A DNA stretch of 64,000 nucleotides from Clostridium cuniculi (GTDB taxonomy: Bacteria > Bacillota > Clostridia > Clostridiales > Clostridiaceae): the NCBI RefSeq assembly GCF_004353185.1, contig NZ_SMUS01000021.1, positions 1-64,000 of the forward strand, given 5' to 3'. Below are positions 36,002 through 44,628 of this stretch, one piece after another; the stretch's first letter is position 1; each line of letters starts with the position of its first letter. A program made the position numbers and the translations under genes. The notes below the pieces were generated by a model, which was not told the origin of the DNA, searched no databases, and saw only the letters and a program-made list of their open reading frames with translations.

Positions 36002-36886
36002 TTATCTATACTTATCATATAAATTATCTGGTAAACTTTTTATAATATCATTCATCTTTTTATTAGCCATTGATTGCTTTTCTTTTTCTTCACTTATATT
36101 TTTTTCTATCTCTTTTATAGAGTTTTCTAATGAAGTTATACTACTTTTATAACTATCTATTTTCTGATTTACTTCTAATTTTTCACTATCTGTTAAATAC
36201 TCTTTTTTACTTTCTAATAAGTTAATTTCTTCATTGGTATTCTCTATTGTTACTTTCTTTTCTTCAATTTCTTCTTCATATTTTGCAATAACTTCGTCTA
36301 TCTCTTTTAGGTCTTGCTCTATATTTTCTATCATATATTCTTCTTTAGTTCTCTTTTCAAGTTCATCATTTTTACTACAAACTCTTTCATCTATATATAC
36401 TCTTGTTTCTCCTACTTCTTTAGCCTTTTTCTCTTTAATATCTACTGCAATAGCACTCCACTTTTTAGGAGTTGTAACAAAAACAACTATATTATTTTCA
36501 TCTACTACCATAAACTCTACAGGTAATTTTTTATTTGTATTTTCTCTTGCTATTGCTTCAAATTCAAAATCATTTGCAAAATTTATATTAGTTTTATTTA
36601 CTCCTAACTTAATTTCTAATAGATTTTTTTCTTCATTAAACTGTTCTTCTTTTATAAAGACTTCTGAATTTTTTAATGTTATTTTTTTATTTAATTCAGT
36701 TGAAGTTAATCTATTATTACTTTCAAAAAATGCTCCTGAAGAAAGAAAAAAAATATATCCTGCTCCTATCAAAAATACTAACAGAATATATTTATATGAT
36801 TTTTTATAATTAATTTTACTTCTTATTTTTTCAATTTTTTTCTGAAAACTCTCTAACTTTTCATTTATTTTTTTATTGAAACCCAT
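36002..36886 (-). CDS. membrane-anchored coiled-coil transfer protein
   Basis: 294 residues: a basic cytoplasmic N-terminus, one transmembrane helix (about 32-52), a beta-rich extracellular part, and a long coiled coil (about 185-285). RBS GAGGTG. It is last in the type IV secretion operon and 14 bases from the preceding gene, so it is probably an accessory envelope component. Family not recognised. Confidence 0.65.
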   Translation of the reverse strand: MGFNKKINEKLESFQKKIEKIRSKINYKKSYKYILLVFLIGAGYIFFLSSGAFFESNNRLTSTELNKKITLKNSEVFIKEEQFNEEKNLLEIKLGVNKTNINFANDFEFEAIARENTNKKLPVEFMVVDENNIVVFVTTPKKWSAIAVDIKEKKAKEVGETRVYIDERVCSKNDELEKRTKEEYMIENIEQDLKEIDEVIAKYEEEIEEKKVTIENTNEEINLLESKKEYLTDSEKLEVNQKIDSYKSSITSLENSIKEIEKNISEEKEKQSMANKKMNDIIKSLPDNLYDKYR

Positions 36887-36900
36887 AAAATATTTTCACC

Positions 36901-38166
36901 TCATTTTTTTATTATATCTTTAATTTTTTCTATTAACTCAACTGGAGCTGGACTATTTCCATACCCACTTATTTGTGCTAAATAATATTTTTTTCTTCTC
37001 TCTTTAATCTCTAATGTATATCTTTCATTGTCATATATTACTGAATATATTGCTGATTTATCTTTATTAATTTTTTCTGCATAACTCCATACACAATTAT
37101 TATTTATTACACTTTCAGTTATTAATCTTTTTCTTGTTTTTATTCTTTCAAATTCAGTTGGTAACTTTAAATTTTTAAACTTACTATTTTTAGGTATCTT
37201 TATTATTGGTGTTTTTTTATTTCTTAATTTTATTGTTAACCTATCATGTTCACTCTCTATTCTTTTTATAGACTTAATATTCAAATTAAAAATTTTATTA
37301 TTATCATATCTTAGTTTCATATCAATATAATCTGCTAATAAATATTCCTCATTTTCATCTAATTCTTTTTTTCTTTCATTTTCTATATTTATTTTGTAAT
37401 ATAAATATAAACAAGACTTTAGTTGCTCTCTATGGCTATTTATAAATTCATTTTTATAATCATAATTTATAATAGTTTTAACTAATTTTTGATATTCATT
37501 TTCTTTTACATACTTCTGACATTTTGTTAATAAATAAGTTAATTGTATTGGATATTTATTTATATTTTTAGGTATTTTATAATTTTTACAATAACCATTT
37601 AGCAATTCATATTTTGTTCTATATTCCCATATATCATTTATTCTTATTGGTAGACATATTAATTTATTTTTATATTCATTTGTTAACTCTCTAAAAAGTA
37701 AATGTTTCTCTGAAAAATATTTAAATATCTCAATTATATATTTATTAAAAACTTCCTCATTAAATATTCTCTTTTTGCTTAAATAAGAGTAAGTTATTTG
37801 AACTGCTTTACCTTTTATATATGTGTATATAGATAAATCTTCATTAATTATTATTGTTTCACTCTCTTTTTTATCTGCATAATATATATTTCCATTCTTT
37901 CCACATATCTTATTATATCTAACAAATTCAAGCACTATATATTTCCCATTTCCATTTTCTCTTTCTAACAAATTAATATAAATTTGTTTACTCTCATAAA
38001 ATATACAACAAAAATATTTACTATCTCTAATAAAATCTAAATATTCATCTTCTATTTCAGAATAAATTAACTTTATCCCATCATCTGTTTTTTTATTCTT
38101 TAAATTAATAGTATCTTCTATATCTACTAATCTTCTATACAAACTTTCTAATTCTATATCCCCCAT
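36901..38166 (-). CDS. hypothetical protein in the transfer operon
   Basis: 421 residues, charged and Tyr/Ile/Lys-rich, no transmembrane segment and no recognised motif. An in-frame start at 38208 would overlap the upstream gene; the ATG at 38166 has AGGAGAG 5 bases upstream and starts 14 bases after that gene's stop, so it is chosen. Its base composition is even more AT-rich than its neighbours. Confidence 0.6.
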   Translation of the reverse strand: MGDIELESLYRRLVDIEDTINLKNKKTDDGIKLIYSEIEDEYLDFIRDSKYFCCIFYESKQIYINLLERENGNGKYIVLEFVRYNKICGKNGNIYYADKKESETIIINEDLSIYTYIKGKAVQITYSYLSKKRIFNEEVFNKYIIEIFKYFSEKHLLFRELTNEYKNKLICLPIRINDIWEYRTKYELLNGYCKNYKIPKNINKYPIQLTYLLTKCQKYVKENEYQKLVKTIINYDYKNEFINSHREQLKSCLYLYYKINIENERKKELDENEEYLLADYIDMKLRYDNNKIFNLNIKSIKRIESEHDRLTIKLRNKKTPIIKIPKNSKFKNLKLPTEFERIKTRKRLITESVINNNCVWSYAEKINKDKSAIYSVIYDNERYTLEIKERRKKYYLAQISGYGNSPAPVELIEKIKDIIKK

Positions 38167-38179
38167 TTTATCTCTCCTT

Positions 38180-39367
38180 TTAATTAACAATTCTTCGTAC
38201 TCTTCCATTAAATTTTTCTTTGTAATAGCCAGTTAACTCTGATACTGTTACACCAGTTGAAGTTCCATCATGTAAAAATTTATTATCACCAAGCCATATC
38301 CCGATATGACCATTGATTGTGTAGGTATCAAAGAATATTAGATCACCTCTTTGCATATCTTTTGGCTCTATTTCTTCACCCATATTTACAAGTGAAAATG
38401 TAACAACACTAGCTCTATCTCCAAGTTGAATACCAGCTTCTGCATAACAATAATGAACGAATGAAGAACAGTCAAATCTACCAGCTTCTACATCTGCTTG
38501 TGTTCTTCCTCCACCCCATACATAGGGAGATTTTCCTACCCACTTCATACCAGCTTCAATTGCTTTTTCTATTGTTTCATTATCTATAGGAGTTCCACTT
38601 CCGGTTAATCCACCCTCTCTGAATTCCATAGCATATTTAAAAACTTTGTTAGGATAATCATGTTGTGCATTATCTAAATCTACATTCATTCCATAACTAG
38701 GACCTCCATTATAACAAGCAAATATTCTTCTTAATATTTCTCTAAACTCTTCATCATTTTCATCACTATTCCAGTTAATTAAATTCATATTTTCATTATT
38801 GTTGTACTCTAATTTATTTACATAATCTTTCTTATACAAAACATAATTGGTATAGTACCGTATTTCATATGCTCCTGCAAAAATTTGTGCTTTAGGGTCT
38901 GTTAAAAAAATATTCCACATTTCTTCACTATCATTAAATGAATATCCATTTGCTAAATATATTTCACCTAATCCCATATCAATTAAATATTTCCACAAAT
39001 CTTTTCCTGTTGATGGGTCTACTTTTTGAATTTGCATTATTCCATATGCACCTCCATAGGAGGTGTTCGGATTAAAATTACTTTCTTGTTTAGATACCGC
39101 AGCCAAAACCCAATTAGGAATATTAAATATCTCACTTGCTTCATTGTAATACTCTATATATTCACTAGGAACTTCACCTGTTAAATCGGATATATTCCCA
39201 AAACTATTATTAATTCCAACAGTAAATAAAACTATTGCTCCTACTACTAACATTAAAAGTCCAAAACTAGATGTTACTAAAGCTACTAATCCTTTTATTA
39301 ATAGCTCTATCATCTTTTTATATCTTTTAGCTTGTCTATATTTCTTACCTATATTGAGTGGTTGCAT
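38180..39367 (-). CDS. VirB1-like cell-wall hydrolase (lytic transglycosylase + NlpC/P60)
   Basis: 395 residues: an N-terminal transmembrane anchor (about 25-50), a lysozyme-like SLT domain with catalytic Glu in VSKQESNFNP and YGIMQIQ, and a C-terminal NlpC/P60 peptidase with Cys in RFDCSSFVHY, His in INGHIGIWLG. Two-domain hydrolases of this kind (Tn916 Orf14, TcpG, TraG of pSK41) open the peptidoglycan for the transfer channel. ATG 39367 (RBS GGAGAG, 9 bases) is preferred over 39388, which overlaps the previous gene more. Confidence 0.9.
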   Translation of the reverse strand: MQPLNIGKKYRQAKRYKKMIELLIKGLVALVTSSFGLLMLVVGAIVLFTVGINNSFGNISDLTGEVPSEYIEYYNEASEIFNIPNWVLAAVSKQESNFNPNTSYGGAYGIMQIQKVDPSTGKDLWKYLIDMGLGEIYLANGYSFNDSEEMWNIFLTDPKAQIFAGAYEIRYYTNYVLYKKDYVNKLEYNNNENMNLINWNSDENDEEFREILRRIFACYNGGPSYGMNVDLDNAQHDYPNKVFKYAMEFREGGLTGSGTPIDNETIEKAIEAGMKWVGKSPYVWGGGRTQADVEAGRFDCSSFVHYCYAEAGIQLGDRASVVTFSLVNMGEEIEPKDMQRGDLIFFDTYTINGHIGIWLGDNKFLHDGTSTGVTVSELTGYYKEKFNGRVRRIVN

Positions 39368-39965
39368 AATCTCCAACTCTCCATTCATTATTTTCTTTAA
39401 TAAACAATAATGTGACTATGTTATGTTCTCTATTTATAATTTCTTTATTTCTATCAAGAATATTTGACTTTACTTCAAACTCCCAAGTTAAAGAATTATT
39501 ATCATTATTTTTACTTTCTACAGAAGTTACCTCATAAACTTCTCTTGCAAAAAAATCTTTAAATAATATAGGTTGTTTACTCTCAACAAAAGTTCCAATT
39601 AAAAAACTTTTCATACTTTCAGTCGCATATTCTGTAGCTTTCTTAATATTACCTTCATGACCATTATCTAAATCATAACTATGAACTAATGGAATAAATT
39701 CAAGCCCCATTTCTTTTGTTTTTTCTATATCTTCCTCTGAAATTTCAATAGTATTTCCTTCTATTTTTTCATCTTCTTGTACTAGATTACTCTCTGAAAT
39801 CTCTTCTGTTTTACTATTACTATCAACTTCATTTTTATTGCCTTCATCTTCTACATAAGTAGTATTCTCTTTATAAAAATCATCTGAATTATTTTTATTA
39901 ATAATAAAAACTCCACTTACTAATGTAAGTGAAGCTAATAAAGCTAATATGATTTTTTTCTTCAT
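39345..39965 (-). CDS. secreted/anchored transfer protein, possibly VirB8-like
   Basis: 206 residues: an N-terminal hydrophobic signal/anchor (about 4-22), an acidic low-complexity linker, and a C-terminal globular domain ending VTLLFIKENNEWRVGDY, which resembles the NTF2-like fold of VirB8/TcpC proteins. It lies between VirB4 and the cell-wall hydrolase, where such a component is expected. Assignment by context and weak pattern only. Overlaps the next gene by 23 bases. Confidence 0.5.
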   Translation of the reverse strand: MKKKIILALLASLTLVSGVFIINKNNSDDFYKENTTYVEDEGNKNEVDSNSKTEEISESNLVQEDEKIEGNTIEISEEDIEKTKEMGLEFIPLVHSYDLDNGHEGNIKKATEYATESMKSFLIGTFVESKQPILFKDFFAREVYEVTSVESKNNDNNSLTWEFEVKSNILDRNKEIINREHNIVTLLFIKENNEWRVGDYATTQYR

Positions 39966-39968
39966 AAT

Positions 39969-41864
39969 CTACATACCACCTTTAAAGATTAATTTTTCTT
40001 CTTCTGATAATTGTACTTTCATTGAAACATTGGCTAACCCATCAATTGCTAGAATACATCTACCCTTTCCAAACTTAGGTATAGTTTCTATTTCACTTTC
40101 ACTTAAAATACCTTTAAATACTTTTCCTAAAAGTTCTTTATTGGCAGTATCTTGTTTCATAATAAATTTATATTGCGTCATAGTAAATATCTTTTTAATT
40201 CTTTCTAATGCTTGATGGTTCTTTGCATTTTCAGGAACATAGTCATTTATCGTATGGTTTGCTAGTATTACTCCACCAAAGAATTTTCTTAACTCTCTAA
40301 TAGCAGTTTCAACTATTTCAATTGAATCTATATTATTTACATTTATAAAGTTATGAGCTTCATCTAATATTAAAAGAAACCTTTTAATATCATCTTCTGA
40401 TTTATTTCCACTCTCATAATCATATTTTTCTTTCCTTCCTACAACTAAGGCTTGACCCCATATAGAACTTAATGCAGTAAATAATTGAGTTGTAAAAATT
40501 CTTTTATCCATTTGTTTCAGATTAGTACAATTATAAGATACAAACTGTACTTTTGTTATATCATCTATAGTTGAATGAGCATTAAATAAATCTCCGTAAT
40601 TTAATATAAGCTTAGATATTAAAAGTTCAATACTTTCTAATCTTTCTAATTTGCTAGGTGTTAGTTCTCTTACCTTTCCATTCTCTAAATAAAGTTGCTT
40701 TCTGACATAATTTAAAAAATCGGCAAATATAGGATATTCATTAGCTTTATATTGAGTTGATTTTCTTTTCTCAATTCCAAATTCCTCATAAAACTCACAT
40801 ATTAGTATTTCAAATTCTGATATTTCATCCTCTGAACAAGTTGGTTTTAAAGTTCTATATAAATTATTTAGTTTAGCCAAATTACTAGCAAAACATTTAT
40901 CTTCTAGTATCATTCCTGTTTTTTCATCTGCTATTGTTGGATATATGTGTAATGGATTTACAATATCCCCAGTACCATCTAAAAATATTTCTTTTCCACC
41001 TAAAAATTCTACTAATGTACTAAATTCATTTGCAACATCAATAGTTCTTACATAGTTACCACAAATAATATTATTTACAATTATTTTTTTTAGTAATGAT
41101 GATTTCCCCGACCCCGGTTTCCCCATTAATAAACAACTATATGATATTCTTTTATTGGTATTATGAAATAAATCAAATATAACACTTCCACCAGTTGTAG
41201 TTGTTCCAATGAAAAGTCCTCTCGGGTCGTTTATTGATGTATGATGAAATGGAAGTCCAGCTCCTAAACTTAATGCAGGTATAGGCTTCCACTTTCTACT
41301 ATTATCATATTCTCTTTGTACTGCATAACTTGTAAATAATGATTGATACTCATAATTTTGTTCATTTAATAGTACAATAGCTTTAAATAATTTTCCTTCT
41401 TCGATTTTCTTTCTTACTTTATCTATAGTTTCCTCTAATTGATTTCTAGTTGGTGCAGATACATAAACCCTAACTGTTATAAGTTTTATAACTTCTCCCC
41501 TTTTCATAACTTCATCTGCTAAAAGTTCTAATATCATATACTCTCTTTCTGCTTTCTTTCTATCACTATGCTTTACTGCTTCCTTATATCTTGAATTTTG
41601 TTCATCTAAAGCTTTATCTATTTTCTTTATTACTAATTCCTTAGCTTCTGTAGTAATATCAATAGTTGCAATAGTATTTTCTATATTAACAATACTGTTA
41701 AGCCAAAACTGATCCACTTCTGTTGGAAAAGCATATACATATAAACAAGCTTCGTATCCATCACCTTTTATTATTTTATCTTCTTCAAATTTAACTCCAC
41801 CTCGTGGTTGAATCTCACTTAATAAATATGGATTATATCCACTATTTGTTTCTGCTATTTTCAT
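39969..41864 (-). CDS. VirB4-like conjugation ATPase
   Basis: 631 residues. Membrane-associated AAA+ ATPase that powers pilus/channel assembly and substrate transfer. An N-terminal CagE/TrbE/VirB-like domain (about 20-200) is followed by the motor domain: Walker A GKPGSGKSS (about 248) and Walker B LLILDEAHNF. Length and motif order fit the Gram-positive VirB4 of TcpF/TrsE/CD1110 type. RBS GGAGGTAG. The next gene begins 3 bases after its stop. Confidence 0.93.
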   Translation of the reverse strand: MKIAETNSGYNPYLLSEIQPRGGVKFEEDKIIKGDGYEACLYVYAFPTEVDQFWLNSIVNIENTIATIDITTEAKELVIKKIDKALDEQNSRYKEAVKHSDRKKAEREYMILELLADEVMKRGEVIKLITVRVYVSAPTRNQLEETIDKVRKKIEEGKLFKAIVLLNEQNYEYQSLFTSYAVQREYDNSRKWKPIPALSLGAGLPFHHTSINDPRGLFIGTTTTGGSVIFDLFHNTNKRISYSCLLMGKPGSGKSSLLKKIIVNNIICGNYVRTIDVANEFSTLVEFLGGKEIFLDGTGDIVNPLHIYPTIADEKTGMILEDKCFASNLAKLNNLYRTLKPTCSEDEISEFEILICEFYEEFGIEKRKSTQYKANEYPIFADFLNYVRKQLYLENGKVRELTPSKLERLESIELLISKLILNYGDLFNAHSTIDDITKVQFVSYNCTNLKQMDKRIFTTQLFTALSSIWGQALVVGRKEKYDYESGNKSEDDIKRFLLILDEAHNFINVNNIDSIEIVETAIRELRKFFGGVILANHTINDYVPENAKNHQALERIKKIFTMTQYKFIMKQDTANKELLGKVFKGILSESEIETIPKFGKGRCILAIDGLANVSMKVQLSEEEKLIFKGGM

Positions 41865-41884
41865 AATCTACCTCCATAATAAAA

Positions 41885-41903
41885 GGTGTCCCCTAGGGAC
41901 ACC
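41885..41903. repeat. palindrome copy 8
   Basis: GGTGTCCCCTAGGGACACC with four flanking A and T on either side; between the VirB4 gene and the gene upstream of it. Confidence 0.9.
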
Positions 41904-41941
41904 TTTTATTTTAATATTTATACAATTTTACTTAATACTTA

Positions 41942-42553
41942 TTACATCTTTTTTCTTATTTTATATGAACGTATTTTAGATTCAACAACTGATTTAATTA
42001 TATTTTCTAAAATAGCTTCATATGTAGCTTCTCTATCTGTAAAAACATTTAATTTTTTAGATAATTTTAATAAATTCCCTTTACTTTCAACACATTTAGA
42101 ATCATATATTAATTGTTTAGCTTCTTCAATACTCATTGTATCTTCTAGTTTTTGAGCTAACTTATTTATTTCACTTTCTGTATCTTCTACCTTTTCATAT
42201 CTATGAATTATGATACTTCTATTTTTCTCAATATATATCAATATATTCTCCACTAGAGAATCATTTGTTTCTTTAGCTTTATAATTAATTTTAAAATATT
42301 TACAAAACTCTATAATTTTTGATTTTGTTGATAATATTTCATTTATTTTATCTTTTTTTAATTCATCATTTTCTTTTGCTATATCATATATTAATTTATT
42401 ATACAACTCTCTTTTTTCGTTATCTAATCCCTTTTCAATATAACGAATATCCCCAGTACCATTAATTAAATTACTAAATTGTTCTTCAGTTAAACTATTT
42501 ATAAACTCATTAATAACTTTTGAAATTACGAGAAAATCTTTTTTTGAACTCAT
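41942..42553 (-). CDS. hypothetical protein paired with second ParA
   Basis: 203 residues, charged and helical, without membrane segments. ATG at 42553 follows GAGGAGG; an in-frame ATG at 42568 contains the RBS itself and is rejected. It begins 17 bases after the ParA-like gene, so the two are probably an operon pair; a ParA partner role is a guess from position only. Confidence 0.55.
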   Translation of the reverse strand: MSSKKDFLVISKVINEFINSLTEEQFSNLINGTGDIRYIEKGLDNEKRELYNKLIYDIAKENDELKKDKINEILSTKSKIIEFCKYFKINYKAKETNDSLVENILIYIEKNRSIIIHRYEKVEDTESEINKLAQKLEDTMSIEEAKQLIYDSKCVESKGNLLKLSKKLNVFTDREATYEAILENIIKSVVESKIRSYKIRKKM

Positions 42554-42570
42554 ATTTTTCCTCCTCAAAA

Positions 42571-43503
42571 TTAAATTTTAGCTTTTACAATTAACTCTCT
42601 AACTACATTCTCAATTTCATTTCTTATATCATAATATATACCACCTAAATTATCATTTAAAGCTACTGGAACTCCATACTCCGGTGAATTAGCAAATAAA
42701 GTATTATTATTCCTAACAAAATTTCTAAAAACAGTATATCCATTTCTGCTTACTTGATGAATATATGTATTTTGAGCCTGTATAGGGTTTCCATTATAAA
42801 TATTTATCATTGTAAAAATTACACCTGTTAACTCTGGATTTATTTCACTCCACCTAGAACTATCATCTTGTACTACATACCTATTATATTTTTCTTTCAA
42901 CGCCTCAATATGTCTTACAAGTTGGTCAATACCTAAAGTAGATAGAAAATCGGCTTTTGCTGGTACAACATACTTATCACTTGCTATTATTGCATTTTGA
43001 GTTACTATATTAAAATTCGGTGGACAATCTATTAAAACTAAATCATAATCATCACTTACTTCCTCTAACCCTCTTTTTAATCTTGAAAAAAGTCTTAAAA
43101 AACTACTTCTTATAGTTCTTTCAGAATTACCTCCATATCTAGTTGCTAATTCCATATCTAAATTAATAAGTTCCAAATGAGAACTTATTAAATGCAAGTA
43201 TCCTTTTGAATTCATATCTTTTAATACATTATTTACCCTTTGTGGTACAACTATCAAATCCTTCAAAGAATCATCTAAATCTGCATCTAAAAATTCATCA
43301 TACCAATGCTTTATAGTTTTTTGCCCTTCATCCAACTTTTGCCATTCATTTAAATCTATAAAAGATAATGTTAAATTTGTTTGCGGGTCTAAATCAACTA
43401 CTAATACTCTTTTCCCTCTATATGCTAATTCAGCCGCAACATTTGCTGTTAATGTTGTCTTTCCAACTCCTCCTTTATAATTAATAAATGATATTATATC
43501 CAT
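42571..43503 (-). CDS. second ParA-family ATPase, within the transfer operon
   Basis: 310 residues with the deviant Walker A KGGVGKTT (11-18), LVVDLDPQTN and LVLIDCPPNF. It differs clearly from the ParA at 22.9 kb (250 residues). ParA-like proteins inside transfer operons (for example VirC1 of Agrobacterium) can recruit the relaxosome to the secretion channel; stability or copy control are alternatives. RBS TGGAGGAG. Confidence 0.85.
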   Translation of the reverse strand: MDIISFINYKGGVGKTTLTANVAAELAYRGKRVLVVDLDPQTNLTLSFIDLNEWQKLDEGQKTIKHWYDEFLDADLDDSLKDLIVVPQRVNNVLKDMNSKGYLHLISSHLELINLDMELATRYGGNSERTIRSSFLRLFSRLKRGLEEVSDDYDLVLIDCPPNFNIVTQNAIIASDKYVVPAKADFLSTLGIDQLVRHIEALKEKYNRYVVQDDSSRWSEINPELTGVIFTMINIYNGNPIQAQNTYIHQVSRNGYTVFRNFVRNNNTLFANSPEYGVPVALNDNLGGIYYDIRNEIENVVRELIVKAKI

Positions 43504-43623
43504 AGTATCTCCTCCATTATTTATAATATTATATTATACCATTAAAATAAATAAATGTTAATTATACTATTCTCTAAAATTTCACCTAAAATATACCAAA
43601 AACTTATCTTTCACTCTATCTAT

Positions 43624-44280
43624 TTAATCAACTTTAGAATTCATATTATTTAGCTTTTTAAGTATTTTAATCTTCTTTTCAATATCCATTTCAAATACTT
43701 GTAATTCTCTGTTACTTGATAGAACTAAATCTCTATTGTTAATCATTTCTTTATCATCTTTAGCAAATATCATTAAAAAGAATTCTCTATTTGTTCTTTT
43801 ATCCTCAATAGTTTTTAATTGCTTCATTCTATGCTCTAAAAACTTCATTTGATTAACATTATTACATTCTGCTATTTTCTTACTTAAATACTTTTGTTGT
43901 TTACTAGTATCTGCTGGATAATTCATAGATATTATTTTCATATCTTCTGTATAGCTCTGCAATAAATTAGTAAATGATAAAATATAAGTATTATACTCTA
44001 TGTCATTCATACTTTTTATATCTATACTTTCAATTTGCAATATATCTAAAAATCCTGTTTTAGTTTTAAAGTATCCATATTCTGATAAAGATATTATAGA
44101 AAGCAAATCCTTTGTTTCTCTAAAGACTTTTTTATCTTCTGCTACTAACTTTTTTTGTTCTTCTTTCTCCTGCTTCTTTTGAATTTTTTCCTTTTCCTTT
44201 TCTTCTTTTTTTAATTTCTTTTGCTCTTTTTTATTTTCTCTTTTAACTTTATTCTTAATTAAAGTTTCTTTTAAACTCAC
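43624..44280 (-). CDS. TrsD/TraD-like type IV secretion protein
   Basis: 218 residues: a very basic Lys/Glu N-terminus (1-50), then a domain (LLSIISLSEYGYFKTKTGFL...) that recalls the N-terminal part of VirB4 proteins and the short TrsD/TraD proteins of staphylococcal pGO1/pSK41. There the gene lies just before the VirB4 gene. Here two genes separate it from VirB4. The start is GTG with AAAGGA upstream. Assignment by pattern and order. Confidence 0.55.
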   Translation of the reverse strand: MSLKETLIKNKVKRENKKEQKKLKKEEKEKEKIQKKQEKEEQKKLVAEDKKVFRETKDLLSIISLSEYGYFKTKTGFLDILQIESIDIKSMNDIEYNTYILSFTNLLQSYTEDMKIISMNYPADTSKQQKYLSKKIAECNNVNQMKFLEHRMKQLKTIEDKRTNREFFLMIFAKDDKEMINNRDLVLSSNRELQVFEMDIEKKIKILKKLNNMNSKVD

Positions 44281-44307
44281 TTACATCATTCCTTTCCATA
44301 ATTAAAA

Positions 44308-44326
44308 GGTGTCCCCCGGGGACACC
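44308..44326. repeat. palindrome copy 9
   Basis: GGTGTCCCCCGGGGACACC, identical to copy 2, between the PrgI-like and TrsD-like genes. Confidence 0.9.
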
Positions 44327-44346
44327 TTCTATATAAATACATTACT

Positions 44347-44628
44347 TTAATTTTCAATTCTACTAAATGTATTACTCTCTCTCTTAAAAGCTAATATTAT
44401 ACTGTTATATACTTTTTTACCCTTATTATCTGGTGAATCTAATACTAAGATAGTTGTTGTAATTACTACAAATGCAATAAAAGGTATTTGTAATGGTTGA
44501 TATACAATTACTCTTAACCCTAAAGATAGTAAAAAAGATAATATAATTATTCCTAAATCAATAAATGATATTGGAAATCTAGTAGTTTCCATTTTCACAT
44601 CTAATTCAGTTGGTATTATAAACTTCAT
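44347..44628 (-). CDS. PrgI/TcpE/VirB3-like membrane protein
   Basis: 93 residues with two adjacent transmembrane helices (about 25-43 and 48-65) and a cytoplasmic tail. This is the size and layout of VirB3/PrgI-like components that pair with VirB4. Its ATG overlaps the stop of the VirB6-like gene (TAATG), so translation is coupled. Confidence 0.75.
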   Translation of the reverse strand: MKFIIPTELDVKMETTRFPISFIDLGIIILSFLLSLGLRVIVYQPLQIPFIAFVVITTTILVLDSPDNKGKKVYNSIILAFKRESNTFSRIEN

